The notes: a model not told the origin generated them from the letters alone. 64,000 bases of DNA from Actinoplanes flavus (GCF_017592555.1 NZ_JAGFNS010000005.1:1-64000), one strand, 5' to 3'; numbered from the stretch's first letter, positions 17,802 to 27,270 are shown. Translations and numbers: made by a program.

Positions 17802-18746
17802 ATGGCCCAGCTCCAGTTGTTTACTGCAAAAAAGATTGTCGCAATGCGCGACCGGCGCGCACGCCGCAACTATTCTCCGGCCGCCGAGGACTTCCGCCGT
17901 GAGCATGAGCGCCATCGCGCATGGGGTCTAAGCCAGCGTCACGCACTGCGCTTGCGCCGCGCCCGCACCCAGGCGCTCCCCAGAGTCCATACAGACCTCG
18001 TGCCCGAGGCCCACCTTGACTTCGTGCCCGGGCCCTGCGTCGATCCCGTGCCCGAGTGCTGCGTCGATCCCGTGCCCGAGTTTTGCGCTGATCCCGTGCC
18101 CGAGTCCTGCGCTGATCCCGTGCCCGAGTCCTGCGCTGATCCCGTGCCCGAGTCCTGCGCCGACCCCGCGCCCGAGTCCTGCGCCGACCCCGCGCCCGAG
18201 TCCTACCCCGACTTCGAGCGAGCGCCGCAGGTCCAGGCCCGTGCCCACACCGACGCCCTGTCCATAGTTGAGACCGACACCCCACCCGAGACTCGCACCG
18301 GCCCCAACGTCCGGATTCGAATCCCTCGAGTGGCCACCGCCGATGCCGACACTCCACCGGAAACCTGTATCCGCGCCGGCCACGAGCGCCCGGCTCCAGG
18401 CTGGAGAAGGCCGAACGAGGGGCTGTTCGTCAACGATCACGGCGCCTGGTGTCAGGAGACTGCACCGCGGCCGGCAACCGGGTTCCGTGTCACCTCAGTG
18501 GCTCGGCCATCCACCCAGCGTCGGAGCGGCAACGCGCATACGCATAGGGGACCCGCCGAACCGGATCCGGCCCTGAATTGCTTCCAGAATAATTCCGGAC
18601 TCGCCTACGGTCAGAGGGAGTGCCGGTTGTCGCATCGTTCCTGGAGAGGCCGATCGCCCCCTATCGCGCGCTGTAACCTTACTGCTGATGCACTTTTCCT
18701 GGCCTGGCTTTCGGAATGGTGTGCTACTTCAATGGCGACGCCATGA
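17802..18746 (+). CDS. hypothetical protein with octapeptide repeats
   Basis: The frame encodes 314 residues from ATG 17802. The first 60 residues look like a real, charged helical protein (LFTAKKIVAMRDRRARRN, then SPAAEDFRREHERHRAWGLS). Next comes a tract of octapeptides CADPVPES repeated seven times (about residues 79-134) and then an irregular Pro/Arg/Thr-rich tail. No signal peptide or membrane helix is seen, and no family was recognised. The AT-richer promoter patch supports the start, although the ribosome-binding site is weak. The tail could be a chance extension, and the opposite strand of the repeats is also open, so coding is moderately likely for the N-terminus only. Confidence 0.45.
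   Translation: MAQLQLFTAKKIVAMRDRRARRNYSPAAEDFRREHERHRAWGLSQRHALRLRRARTQALPRVHTDLVPEAHLDFVPGPCVDPVPECCVDPVPEFCADPVPESCADPVPESCADPVPESCADPAPESCADPAPESYPDFERAPQVQARAHTDALSIVETDTPPETRTGPNVRIRIPRVATADADTPPETCIRAGHERPAPGWRRPNEGLFVNDHGAWCQETAPRPATGFRVTSVARPSTQRRSGNAHTHRGPAEPDPALNCFQNNSGLAYGQRECRLSHRSWRGRSPPIARCNLTADALFLAWLSEWCATSMATP
18036..18203 (+). repeat. 24-bp tandem repeat, seven copies
   Basis: Seven uninterrupted 24-bp units of the type TGC-GYT-GAT-CCC-GTG-CCC-GAG-TCC begin every 24 bases from 18036. The last two carry GCG for GTG. At least one diverged unit precedes them. The repeats encode C-A/V-D-P-V/A-P-E-S. Confidence 0.9.
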
Positions 18747-19183
18747 TTCGGCGCGCTCGAATCCGGCTCGCGATGCGCGAGAGTGGCTTGGGGCTGTCCG
18801 TTTTCGGTTGGCTGCGCGCTGAGGTCGATCTTGTCCGCGTGCGAATCTGATCGGCACTGATACGGCGCCCGGATCGGGAAGAAGATGAACGGGCAACGCG
18901 ATCCTGTCCGCGGCGACCGCCCGAGCGGCACACGGGAGCAGGAGAGAGTGAGTGGACAACTCAGCCCGGCCCACGACGACCGGCCGAGAAGGCACGCCGG
19001 CACCGGAGACGGTGGAAGGTGTGCAGGCTACCCGGGAGCTGTGGCAGGTGGGCCTTGTCGTCGAAGGGGGCGTCCGGACGGCTCGGGTGGGGATGATGCG
19101 GGCGAAGCGGGAGCTGGCGGGGTCGGCAGGTCGCCGGACCGGTGGGCCTCGTTGCCCAGGCCGGTGATGTCGGGGGGCACGGG
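18747..19183. other. 437-bp stretch without a confident gene
   Basis: A possible small gene starts at GTG 18952 (71 residues, ending 19167) behind GGAGCAGGAGAGAG, but its sequence matches no family I know and overlaps another open frame of similar quality. No repeat, RNA or mobile element is evident. It separates the repeat region from the phosphotransferase-like gene. Confidence 0.35.
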
Positions 19184-19873
19184 TTACCCCGGGAAGGTGG
19201 CCAGCTCCTTCACGGCCATGGCGAGGCGGGTGTCGAATCCGGAGTGGACCAGTTCGCGGCAGTCGTGGTCGCCGGCGGTGGCCAGGCGGCGGATGTCGTG
19301 GATGGCGGCGCTGATGCGGTCGCGGACTTCGCGGATCATGTCGGCGGCGGTGCCCTGCCAGCGGTAGGCGTCGAGGAGCAGCCGCAGCCGGCGGGGGCGG
19401 TCGGCGAAGGCGGTCCAGCCTTCGGCGAAGGCGACGTCGCGGGCGTTGAGCGGCACCCAGGCGAAGGCGGTGAAGGCGAGGTCGGCGGCGCGGGTGACGG
19501 GGCCGGCGAAGTCCCAGCCGACGAAGCCGGTGAGGCGCTGCCCGGCCCGGGTGGCGTTGTAGGGCGCCACGTCGTTGTGGCCGATGACGAGTCCGGGTTC
19601 CCAGGTGCCGCCTTTGCGCCAGACGGCGTCGCCGGGCGGGACGAAGTCGGCGACGGCCTCATGGTATTCGCGCAGCCATTGGGCGACCTGCCAGAGGGTG
19701 TCGTCCTGGCGGGTCCATTCGGGCCAGGGGAGCACGGCTCCGGTCCGTACGCCCCGGAGGGTCTGCTCCTCGACCGGCGGCGCGCCGTCGAAGCCGGCGT
19801 CCGCCAGGTGCCGTAGCAGGGCCTCGACCGCGGGGGTCCACGGCTCGCCCGGTAACTCCTCGTCCTGATTCAT
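19184..19873 (-). CDS. aminoglycoside phosphotransferase-like protein with reduced N-lobe
   Basis: A 229-residue member of the APH/choline kinase family. The catalytic-loop motif IGHNDVAPYN (H-x-D-x-x-x-x-N) and the metal-binding Asp in VGWDFAGP are present. The small ATP-binding lobe is mostly missing: the protein begins at PWTPAVEALLRHLADAGFDG and goes almost at once to LPWPEWTRQDDTLWQVAQWL. Usual members have 260-300 residues. ATG 19873 has GGAGG 6 bases upstream. Phosphorylation of a small alcohol or antibiotic is possible, but loss of the nucleotide-binding strands makes activity uncertain. Confidence 0.8.
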   Translation of the reverse strand: MNQDEELPGEPWTPAVEALLRHLADAGFDGAPPVEEQTLRGVRTGAVLPWPEWTRQDDTLWQVAQWLREYHEAVADFVPPGDAVWRKGGTWEPGLVIGHNDVAPYNATRAGQRLTGFVGWDFAGPVTRAADLAFTAFAWVPLNARDVAFAEGWTAFADRPRRLRLLLDAYRWQGTAADMIREVRDRISAAIHDIRRLATAGDHDCRELVHSGFDTRLAMAVKELATFPG

Positions 19874-20008
19874 GATCAACCTCCGGCATGGACGGTAGTC
19901 CGGAGATCATGGATCATGCATCGGCCGGGTGTCCGACCGGCGGCCGTCAAGTGACGGATATCGCGCAGGCCCGCCCCCCTGTGCGTAGGGGAGCGGGCCG
20001 GCAGAGAC

Positions 20009-22153
20009 TCAGGCGAAGATCTCGCCCGCGTCCGCCTTGGCGATCAGCAGCGGCGGCGGGGTGAACCGGTCGCCGTAGCGCTCGGCGAGCTGCCGGGCGC
20101 GGGCCACGAAGCCGGGCAGGCCACCTTCGTACTGGTTGATGTACTGGAGCACACCGCCGGTCCAGCCGGGGTAGCCGATGCCGAAGATGGAGCCGATGTT
20201 GGCCTCGGCGACCGACAGCAGCACCCCCTCGTCGAGGCATTTCACCGTCTCGATCGCCTCGATGAAGAGCATCCGCTCCTTGAGGTCCTCGAACGGGATG
20301 GTCACGTCCGGCTTGGCGAAGGCGGACAGGCCCGGCCACAGCCCGGTGCGCTTGCCGTCGGCGTACTCGTAGAAGCCGGCCCCGCCGGAGCGGCCGGGCC
20401 GCCCGAACTCGTCGATCATCCGGTCGATGACCTGGTCGGCCGGATGTGCCTCCCACTGCTGGCCGGCGGCCGAGGCGGCGGCCCGGTACTCGTTGCGGAT
20501 CTTGCGGGGCAGGGTGAGGGTCAACTCGTCCATCAGCTGGAGCACCGGGGCCGGGTAGCCGGCCTGGCTGCTGGCCTGCTCGATGCTGGCCGGCGCGACA
20601 CCCTCGGCGAGCATCGCGATGCCCTCGTTGGTGAAGGTGCCGATCACCCGGCTGGTGAAGAAGCCGCGGCTGTCGTTGACCACGATCGGCGTCTTGCGCA
20701 GCCGGCGGACCACGTCGAGCGCCCGGCGTACGGTCAGGTCGCTGGTCTTCTCGCCCTTGATCACCTCGACCAGGGGCATCTTGTCGACCGGGGAGAAGAA
20801 GTGCAGGCCGATGAAGTCGGCCTGGCGCTGGACGCCCTCGGCGAGCGCGGTGATCGGCAGCGTGGAGGTGTTGGAGCAGAGCAGCGCGTCGGGCGCCACG
20901 ATGCCCTCGATCTCGGCGAAGACCTTGTGCTTGAGGGCCGGGTCCTCGAAGACGGCCTCGATCACCAGGTCGGCGCCGGCCAGGTCGGCCACCTGGTCGG
21001 TGGCGGTGATCAGGTCGAGCAGGGCGCGGCCCTTGTCCTCGGTGATCCGGCCGCGGCCGACGTCCTTGGCGACGATCTTCTCCGAGTAGCCCTTGCCGCG
21101 GACGGCGCCTTCGAGGGAGACGTCGCGCAGGACCACCGGCAGGCCGGCGCGGGCGCAGACGTACGCGATGGCGGCGCCCATCATGCCGGCGCCGAGCACG
21201 GCCACCTTGGTGATCGGCGGCACCTCGCCGATGTCGCGCTGGCTGACCTCGTTCAGGTCGAAGAAGAACGCCTTGATCATGTTCTTGGCGACCGGGCCGG
21301 TGACCAGCTCGACGAAGTAGCGCGTCTCGATGACGAACGCGGTGTCCACATCGACCTGGGCGCCCTCGACGGCGGCCGACAGGATGTTGCGCGGCGCCGG
21401 GTAGAACGCGCCCTTGAGCTGCTTGCGCAGGTTCGCCGGGAAGGCCGGCAGCATCGAGGCGAGCGCCGGGGTGGACGGCGTGCCGCCGGGGATCTTGTAG
21501 CCCTTGGTGTCCCACGGCTGGGCGGCGGCCGGGTTCGCGGCGATCCACTCCCGGGCGGCGGCGATCAGCTGCTCGGGCGTCTCCACGATCTCATCGACGA
21601 GTCCCAGTTTGTGCGCCGCGCCGATCCGGTGCCGGGTGCCCTGGAGCAGCACCTGGGTCAGAGCATTGACAAGACCGAGCAATCTCACGGTACGGACGAC
21701 GCCGCCACCCGCCGGGAGCAGGCCGAGGGTGACCTCGGGGAGGCCGATCTCGGTCTTCGGGTTGTTCAGCGCGATCCGCCGGTGGCAGGACAGCGCCAGT
21801 TCCAGCCCGCCGCCGAGGGCCGACCCGTTGATCGCGGCCACGACCGGTTTGCCGAGCGTCTCGAGCCGCCGCAGCTGGCCCTTGACCCGGGTGGACAGGT
21901 CGAAGACGTCCTGGCCGCGGTCGGCCGGTACGGAGCCGAGCTGGTCCAGGTCACCGCCGGCGAACCAGGAGTTCTTCGCCGAGGTGATGATGACGCCGGT
22001 GATCTGGTCGCGTTCGGCCTCCAGGCGGGAGACGGTGGCCTCCATGCTGGCGACGTACGCGTCGTTCATGGTGTTGGCGCCGCGGCGCGGGTCGTCGAGG
22101 GTGAGCACGACGATGCCGTCGTCACCGCGGTCGTAGCGAATGGTGTCAGTCAC
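20009..22153 (-). CDS. fatty acid beta-oxidation multifunctional enzyme (enoyl-CoA hydratase / 3-hydroxyacyl-CoA dehydrogenase)
   Basis: A 714-residue FadB/FadJ-type protein. The crotonase domain occupies residues 1-200 (oxyanion segments NSWFAGGDL and [16 protein letters not shown]), followed by the NAD-binding domain from about residue 310 ([22 protein letters not shown]) with the dehydrogenase catalytic His segment [18 protein letters not shown], and then the C-terminal dehydrogenase domains. It catalyses the two middle steps of beta-oxidation. It follows the thiolase gene by 13 bp on the same strand, forming a fadAB-like operon. Confidence 0.95.
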   Translation of the reverse strand: MTDTIRYDRGDDGIVVLTLDDPRRGANTMNDAYVASMEATVSRLEAERDQITGVIITSAKNSWFAGGDLDQLGSVPADRGQDVFDLSTRVKGQLRRLETLGKPVVAAINGSALGGGLELALSCHRRIALNNPKTEIGLPEVTLGLLPAGGGVVRTVRLLGLVNALTQVLLQGTRHRIGAAHKLGLVDEIVETPEQLIAAAREWIAANPAAAQPWDTKGYKIPGGTPSTPALASMLPAFPANLRKQLKGAFYPAPRNILSAAVEGAQVDVDTAFVIETRYFVELVTGPVAKNMIKAFFFDLNEVSQRDIGEVPPITKVAVLGAGMMGAAIAYVCARAGLPVVLRDVSLEGAVRGKGYSEKIVAKDVGRGRITEDKGRALLDLITATDQVADLAGADLVIEAVFEDPALKHKVFAEIEGIVAPDALLCSNTSTLPITALAEGVQRQADFIGLHFFSPVDKMPLVEVIKGEKTSDLTVRRALDVVRRLRKTPIVVNDSRGFFTSRVIGTFTNEGIAMLAEGVAPASIEQASSQAGYPAPVLQLMDELTLTLPRKIRNEYRAAASAAGQQWEAHPADQVIDRMIDEFGRPGRSGGAGFYEYADGKRTGLWPGLSAFAKPDVTIPFEDLKERMLFIEAIETVKCLDEGVLLSVAEANIGSIFGIGYPGWTGGVLQYINQYEGGLPGFVARARQLAERYGDRFTPPPLLIAKADAGEIFA

Positions 22154-22166
22154 TGTCGGTTCTCCC

Positions 22167-23381
22167 TCAGAGCCGTTCGACGATGGTGGCGATGCCCATG
22201 CCGCCGCCGATGCAGAGCGTGGCCAGGCCGTATCGCCCGCCGCGCCGCTCCAGTTCGTCGACGAGGGTGCCGAGGATCATGGCGCCGGTGGCGCCCAGCG
22301 GGTGGCCCATGGCGATCGCGCCGCCGTTGACGTTGACCTTCTCCGGGTCGAGTTTGAGGTCGTCGATGAAGTGCAGCACGACGGCCGCGAACGCCTCGTT
22401 GATCTCGACGAGGTCGAGGTCGTCGACGGTCAGGCCGGCCTTGGCGAGGGCCTTGCGGGCGGCCGGGGCCGGGCCGGTCAGCATGATGGTGGGGTCGGCG
22501 CCGCTGAGCGCGGCCGACACGATGCGGGCGCGCGGGGTGAGCCCGGCGCGCTGCCCGGCCCGCTCGGAGCCGATCATGACCAGGGCCGCGCCGTCCACGA
22601 TGCCGGAGGAGTTGCCGGCGCTGTGCACGTGGTTGATCTTCTCGACCCAGTGGTATTTCTGGAGTGCCACGGCGTCGAAGCCGCCCTGGTCGCCGATGGT
22701 GGCGAAGGAGGCGGGCAGCTTACCCAGACTCTCCACCGTGCTGTCCGCGCGGATGTGCTCGTCGCGGTCGAGGATCAGCAGGCCGTTGCGGTCGCGGACG
22801 GGGACGACGGAGCGGTCGAACCAGCCGTTCTGCCAGGCCTTCGCCGCCTTCTGCTGGGAGCCGACGGCGAAGGCGTCGACGTCCTCACGGCTGAACCCGT
22901 CCATCGTGGCGATCAGGTCGGCGCTGATTCCCTGCGGGATGAAGTCGGTGTTCAGCGCGGTGTCCGGGTCCATGGCCCAGGCGCCGCCGTCGGAGCCCAT
23001 CGGCACCCGCGACATCGACTCGACGCCACCGGCGAGGACCAGGTCCTCCCAGCCGGAGCGGATCTTCTGGGCGGCGATGTTGACCGCCTCCAGACCGGAG
23101 CCGCAGAAGCGGTTGAGCTGGACGCCGGCCGTTTCGTACGGCAGGCCGGCGGCCAGTGCCGCGGTCTTGGCGATGTCGGAGCCCTGGTCGCCGAGCGGGG
23201 ACACCACGCCGAGGACCACGTCCTCGATGTCGGCCGGGTCCACTCCCGGGTAGCGTCGCCGCAACTCGTCGATCAGGCCCACCACCAGTGAGATGGGTTT
23301 CACCCCGTGCAGGGATCCGGTCTTCTTCCCCCTGCCGCGCGGCGTGCGCACGGCGTCGTACAGATAGGCCTCGGTCGTCAT
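22167..23381 (-). CDS. fadA: acetyl-CoA acyltransferase (beta-oxidation thiolase)
   Basis: A 404-residue thiolase. The nucleophilic Cys is in [13 protein letters not shown] (about residue 92), and the other catalytic residues are in GHPLGATGA and CIGGGMGIA. It releases acetyl-CoA in the last step of beta-oxidation. It is the first gene of the operon with the FadB-like protein; the ATG at 23381 follows a promoter region that contains a CAAAAGTTAGCC element shared with the FadD promoter across the TetR gene. Confidence 0.95.
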   Translation of the reverse strand: MTTEAYLYDAVRTPRGRGKKTGSLHGVKPISLVVGLIDELRRRYPGVDPADIEDVVLGVVSPLGDQGSDIAKTAALAAGLPYETAGVQLNRFCGSGLEAVNIAAQKIRSGWEDLVLAGGVESMSRVPMGSDGGAWAMDPDTALNTDFIPQGISADLIATMDGFSREDVDAFAVGSQQKAAKAWQNGWFDRSVVPVRDRNGLLILDRDEHIRADSTVESLGKLPASFATIGDQGGFDAVALQKYHWVEKINHVHSAGNSSGIVDGAALVMIGSERAGQRAGLTPRARIVSAALSGADPTIMLTGPAPAARKALAKAGLTVDDLDLVEINEAFAAVVLHFIDDLKLDPEKVNVNGGAIAMGHPLGATGAMILGTLVDELERRGGRYGLATLCIGGGMGIATIVERL

Positions 23382-23407
23382 CGACTGCTCCCCTGGATGC
23401 GAATTGC

Positions 23408-23422
23408 GGCTAACTTTTGCCG
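23408..23422 (-). promoter_or_regulatory. AAAAGTTAGCC element upstream of fadA
   Basis: Read on the minus strand, the sequence is CGGCAAAAGTTAGCC, 27 bases upstream of the fadA start. The core AAGTTAG recurs twice upstream of the fadD-like gene. A binding site for the neighbouring double TetR regulator is the likely explanation, but no clear dyad is seen. Confidence 0.45.
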
Positions 23423-23494
23423 ATGTTTCCGCTAGGTGTCAAGGATACGGAGACGAAGGTCGGGCGAACCACAGATCACCGATAGGCTGTCATC

Positions 23495-24700
23495 ATGAGC
23501 ATCGCCGCGGCCGGCGAGCCGGCCCCAGCCGAGGTCCGCAAGCGGCCGAAGAACCGTAAGACGCAGCTCGCCCTGGCCGCTGCGGAGATGTTCTGTGACC
23601 GGGGTTACCACGGGGTGAGTCTCGACGAGATCGCCACCGTGGTCGGGATCAGCGGTCCGGCCATCTACCGCCACTTCCCGAACAAGTACGCGATGCTGGT
23701 GCACGCCACCCGCCAGCTGGCCGACGCCGTGCTGGCCGCCACCGACCTGCCCGACGGCCCCGATCCCGGGCAGCGGCTCGACCGGTTGCTGGCGGTGCTG
23801 GCCCGGCTGGCCGTCGAGCACCGCCGGGTGGCGGGGCTCTACCAGTGGGAGTGGCGCTATCTGACGCCCGAGCACCGGGAGGAGTTCATGGTCCGGCTCG
23901 GGGTGCTGGCGGAGCGTCTGGCCGTACCGTTGCGGGATCTGCGGCCGGAGCTCTCCGGCCGGGACGCGGCCGCGATGGTCCGTGCCGCTCTCAGCGTGTT
24001 CGGCAGCCTGGGCACGCACCGGGCGGCGATCGCGCGTGGCCGGGGTGAGGCGGTCCTGCGCCGCGTGGCCTGGGCGGTGCTGCGTGACGAGCCGGCGACG
24101 CCGGCGGCGCCCACGACGGAGTACCCGGAACCCGAACCGGCGCTGGGGGTGACCGCGCGCCGGGAGATCCTGCTGGCCGAGTCGGTCAAGCTCTTCCATC
24201 GGTACGGCTACCACGCCGTCGGTGTCGAGGACATCGGCCGTGCCGCGGGGATCAACGCGTCCAGTGTCTATCGTTACTTCCCCGGCAAAGCCGACATCCT
24301 GGCCGCCGCCTTCTACCGCGCCTCGGAGCGGGTGGCCGAGTCGACGGCCGCCGCCCTGGCGGGAGCCGCCGACGACGAGGACGCGCTGCGCCGGATGGCC
24401 GAGTCCTACGTGGAGCTGACCTTCGAGCGCAGCGCGCTGGTGTCGGTCTACCTCGCGGAGAACAACAACCTGCCCGAGGTCGACCGTCATGAGCTGCGCA
24501 AGATGCAGCGGCTGCACGTGGAGGAGTGGGTCCGGCTGCTCGGCCGGCTGCGCCCGGGACTGCCCGTCCCGGAGGCCCGGGTGCTGGTCCACGCCGGTCT
24601 CAACCTGGTCACCGACCTGAGCCGGCTGGTCCGTTTCGATCGTCGTTCGGGCATGGACCGGCATCTGGTCCGGCTCGCTCTGACGGTGCTCCATGCCTGA
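23495..24700 (+). CDS. tandem double TetR-family transcriptional regulator
   Basis: The 401-residue protein contains two complete TetR DNA-binding domains. The first covers about residues 22-68 (FCDRGYHGVSLDEIATVVGISG, then AIYRHFPNKYAML). The second covers about 218-266 (LFHRYGYHAVGVEDIGRAAGIN, then SVYRYFPGKADIL). Each is followed by a helical ligand or dimer domain. The two halves look like an intragenic duplication or fusion, so one chain may act as a pseudo-dimer. It lies between the divergent fadA-fadB operon and the co-directional fadD gene, so control by acyl-CoA of fatty-acid catabolism is the natural inference. Confidence 0.9.
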   Translation: MSIAAAGEPAPAEVRKRPKNRKTQLALAAAEMFCDRGYHGVSLDEIATVVGISGPAIYRHFPNKYAMLVHATRQLADAVLAATDLPDGPDPGQRLDRLLAVLARLAVEHRRVAGLYQWEWRYLTPEHREEFMVRLGVLAERLAVPLRDLRPELSGRDAAAMVRAALSVFGSLGTHRAAIARGRGEAVLRRVAWAVLRDEPATPAAPTTEYPEPEPALGVTARREILLAESVKLFHRYGYHAVGVEDIGRAAGINASSVYRYFPGKADILAAAFYRASERVAESTAAALAGAADDEDALRRMAESYVELTFERSALVSVYLAENNNLPEVDRHELRKMQRLHVEEWVRLLGRLRPGLPVPEARVLVHAGLNLVTDLSRLVRFDRRSGMDRHLVRLALTVLHA

Positions 24701-24710
24701 TCGGCGACGA

Positions 24711-24753
24711 AAAAGTTAGGCCGGATTCGCTCCTTGCCTTCCCAGGAAGTTAG
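24711..24753 (+). promoter_or_regulatory. two AAGTTAG elements upstream of fadD
   Basis: AAAAGTTAGGCC at 24711-24722 and GGAAGTTAGTGCGC at 24745-24758 share the core AAGTTAG with the fadA upstream region; the two cores are 34 bp apart. They lie 60-100 bases before the fadD start, where a promoter would be expected. Confidence 0.45.
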
Positions 24754-24809
24754 TGCGCGTTTACAGTCGCGCCATAGCCGTCCGTCTTCGGCTCTCCAGG
24801 AGGCAGCTC

Positions 24810-26639
24810 ATGGATCCCGCCCTTGCACAGCGATGCGCCGACATCGCCCGCGACCTGACGATTCCCGCACTGCTGCACCGCAACGCCACCGAACACCCCG
24901 ATCTGCCGGCGCTCAGTTCGCTCGGCTCACCAGAGACGCTGACCTGGCGGCAGCTGCGCGACGAGATCGCCGTGGTCTCCCGCGGGCTCGCCGATCTGGG
25001 GCTGAGTTCCGGCGACCGGCTGCTGATCATGATGTCCAGCCGGCCCGAACACTGGATCGTCGACCTGGCCGCCGCCCACCTGGGCGCCGTCCCGTCGACC
25101 GTCTACGCCACCCTCTCCACCGACCAGTTGCGCTACCTGGCCCGGCACAGCCGCGCCGAGATCGTCGTCCTGGAGAACCAGGCGGCACTGGAACGCTGGC
25201 AGCCGATCCTCGACGAGGTGCCGGAGATCCGCCGGGTGGTGGTGGTCGACGCGGAGAACACCGGCGACACCGACCGGGTGGTCTCGCTGCGCCAGGTCGC
25301 CGTCCGTGGCTCGGCCGCACATCAGGCCGACCCGGCCGCGTTCGAGAAGGCGTGGCGGGAGGTCCGGCCGGACCAGCCGGTCACCCTGCTCTACACCTCC
25401 GGCACCACCGGCGACCCCAAGGGCGTGGTGCTCACCCACCACAACGTCATCTATCAGACGGTGGTCATGCGGCACACCATCGACACCCCGGATCACACCG
25501 AGTCGCTGGCCTACCTGCCGCTCGCGCACATCGCCGAACGCGTCCTCGGCGTCTACAACCCGATCTACCGGGCCGGGCACGTCACCATCTGCTCCGACCC
25601 GGCCCAGCTGCTCGCCGGGCTGGTCCGGATCCGGCCGGTGTCGTTCTTCGGCGTACCCCGGATCTGGGAGAAGATGGTCGCCGGTGTGCAGGGGCAGCTC
25701 GCCGCCGCCGACCCGCAGGTCAAGGCGGCCGTCGACATGGCCCGGGAGGTGGCGCTCCAGGTCTACCGGCTGCGCGGCGCCGAACAACCGGTGCCGGCGG
25801 AGCTGGCCGCCAAGCACGCCACCCTGGACGCCCAGGTGCTCAAGCCGTTGCGCGCCCGGCTCGGCATGGACGACATGCTGTGGGCCGGCAGCGGCGCGGC
25901 GCCGATCCCGGTCGAGGTGCTCGACTATCTGGCCAGCATCGGGATCGACGTGCTCGAGGTGTGGGGCATGACCGAGACCACCGGTACGGCGACGATCAAC
26001 ACGCCGGAGCACTTCCGTACCGGATCGGTCGGGCGGCCCAACGGCGGCATGGAGATCAGGCTCGCCGAGGACGGCGAGATCCTGGTACGCGGACCGCTGG
26101 TCTGCGCCGGCTACCTGCGCGCCGACGGCGGCATCGAGCCGGTCACCGACGCCGACGGCTGGCTGGCCACCGGTGACGTGGGCGTCCTCGACGACGAGGG
26201 CTTCCTCACCATCACCGACCGCAAGAAGGAACTGATCATCAACTCGAGCGGGAAGAACATCTCACCCGCGCAGATCGAGAACCTGCTGCGGGCGCATCCG
26301 CTCATCGCGCAGGCGGTCGCGGTGGGTGACCGGCGGCCGTACGTGACCGCGCTGATCGTCCTGGACGAGGAGATCGCCCCGCTCTGGGCCCGGTCCAAGG
26401 GCCTGCCGTCCAGTGCGATCGCCGAGCTGGCCGGCGATCCGGTGCTGATCGCCGAGATCGAGGCGGCGGTGGCCGTCGCCAACGCGAAACTGTCCCGGCC
26501 GGAGCAGGTCAAGTCGTTCCGGATCCTGTCGCGTTCGTGGACCCCGGAGACCGGGGAACTCACCCCGACGCTGAAGCTGCGCCGCCGGGTGATCCAGGAG
26601 CGCTACGCCGGCGAGATCGGCGCACTGTACGGCGGATGA
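24810..26639 (+). CDS. long-chain fatty acid-CoA ligase
   Basis: A 609-residue AMP-binding enzyme of the FadD15/FACL group. The P-loop is LLYTSGTTGDPKGVVLTHHN, the linker region is EVWGMTETTGTATINTPEH, the A7 motif is GWLATGDVGVLDDEGFLTITDRKKEL and the A8 segment is INSSGKNISPAQIEN. It activates fatty acids with ATP and CoA, feeding the beta-oxidation enzymes next door or lipid synthesis. ATG 24810 has a perfect AGGAGG 6 bases upstream. A 15-bp terminator hairpin follows. Confidence 0.94.
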   Translation: MDPALAQRCADIARDLTIPALLHRNATEHPDLPALSSLGSPETLTWRQLRDEIAVVSRGLADLGLSSGDRLLIMMSSRPEHWIVDLAAAHLGAVPSTVYATLSTDQLRYLARHSRAEIVVLENQAALERWQPILDEVPEIRRVVVVDAENTGDTDRVVSLRQVAVRGSAAHQADPAAFEKAWREVRPDQPVTLLYTSGTTGDPKGVVLTHHNVIYQTVVMRHTIDTPDHTESLAYLPLAHIAERVLGVYNPIYRAGHVTICSDPAQLLAGLVRIRPVSFFGVPRIWEKMVAGVQGQLAAADPQVKAAVDMAREVALQVYRLRGAEQPVPAELAAKHATLDAQVLKPLRARLGMDDMLWAGSGAAPIPVEVLDYLASIGIDVLEVWGMTETTGTATINTPEHFRTGSVGRPNGGMEIRLAEDGEILVRGPLVCAGYLRADGGIEPVTDADGWLATGDVGVLDDEGFLTITDRKKELIINSSGKNISPAQIENLLRAHPLIAQAVAVGDRRPYVTALIVLDEEIAPLWARSKGLPSSAIAELAGDPVLIAEIEAAVAVANAKLSRPEQVKSFRILSRSWTPETGELTPTLKLRRRVIQERYAGEIGALYGG

Positions 26640-26643
26640 ACGG

Positions 26644-26675
26644 CACCGGCCGGAACAGCACTGTTCCGGCCGGTG
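26644..26675. terminator. bidirectional terminator hairpin
   Basis: CACCGGCCGGAACAG and CTGTTCCGGCCGGTG pair perfectly over 15 bp with only CA between them. It lies 4 bases after the fadD stop and 13 bases from the end of the convergent secreted-protein gene, so it can serve both. Confidence 0.8.
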
Positions 26676-26688
26676 ACGTCAACAACAC

Positions 26689-27099
26689 TCAGCGGCAGAA
26701 GATGCGCCATCCCCGGGCGAAGCCGGTGTCGTAGCCGCGCTCGTAACCGCGCTCGTAGGCGTTGCGGTAGCCGCCGCCGTACCGGTAGTTGTAGCCGCCT
26801 GCCTTGCGGCAGAACCGCTTGGCCTGACGGAAACCTTCCTCGTATCCGCGGTCGAATCCTGCCCGGAAGGCGCCCCGCTCGCCGTAGCCGCGGTAGACGT
26901 CGTCGTAACGGTCCCGGTAGCGGTCCCGGTAGCCGTAGTCGAAGTCGTCGTCATCGTCCGGCGGCGGGTAGACCGAGGCGACGGTCATCACGGCGCTGGT
27001 GTCCGGCGCGGCCATCGCGGGCGATCCGGTCAGTGACGTTCCCACGGTCGCCAGGACGAGCGTGCTGGCGGCCAGGACACAACTCTTGCGAAGTTTCAT
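26689..27099 (-). CDS. secreted Tyr/Gly/Arg-rich protein (paralog 1)
   Basis: A 136-residue exported protein. The signal peptide (KLRKSCVLAASTLVLATVG) ends at SPAMA-APDT, followed by a VYPPPDDDDDF segment, the repeats YRDRYRDRYDDVYRGYG, and a C-terminal region of RGY/AGF-type repeats (ERGYERGYDTGFARGW) ending in FCR. Two Cys near the middle and one at the end may form disulfides. ATG 27099 has GGGGAGAG upstream. The protein at 27271 shares the signal junction, the PPP motif and the C-terminal repeat. The function is unknown; a surface or spore-coat-like role is possible. Confidence 0.75.
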   Translation of the reverse strand: MKLRKSCVLAASTLVLATVGTSLTGSPAMAAPDTSAVMTVASVYPPPDDDDDFDYGYRDRYRDRYDDVYRGYGERGAFRAGFDRGYEEGFRQAKRFCRKAGGYNYRYGGGYRNAYERGYERGYDTGFARGWRIFCR

Positions 27100-27270
27100 G
27101 AGTACTCTCCCCGTTGTCGCCGGAGCCTTTTGTGGCGGTCCGGCACTCGGCAAAAAAGCTACGCCTCAAGTCCGCGGGCATCCGGCGAAACGGCGTGGCA
27201 GAGACGTTCGGCCGGATTTCTGCGGTCGTTCAGGTAACCGCGCGCGAACGATCCCGCGGAGTGGTATCAA

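Noticed and set aside
16837..17931. Long open frames on both strands across the 63/66-bp repeats
   Set aside because: The period is a multiple of three, so all frames stay open together; none has a ribosome-binding site or family similarity.
17928..18440. Gly-rich antisense protein with AGLGHGIS repeats
   Set aside because: It is the reverse reading of the 24-bp repeats; the plus strand has a better start, an upstream promoter-like patch and a non-repeated N-terminus.
18952..19167. 71-residue small gene before the phosphotransferase-like gene
   Set aside because: A purine-rich upstream stretch exists, but two overlapping frames are equally good and neither resembles a known protein.
20444..22330. 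628-codon plus-strand frame opposite the FadB-like gene
   Set aside because: Antisense shadow of a GC-rich gene; no motifs.
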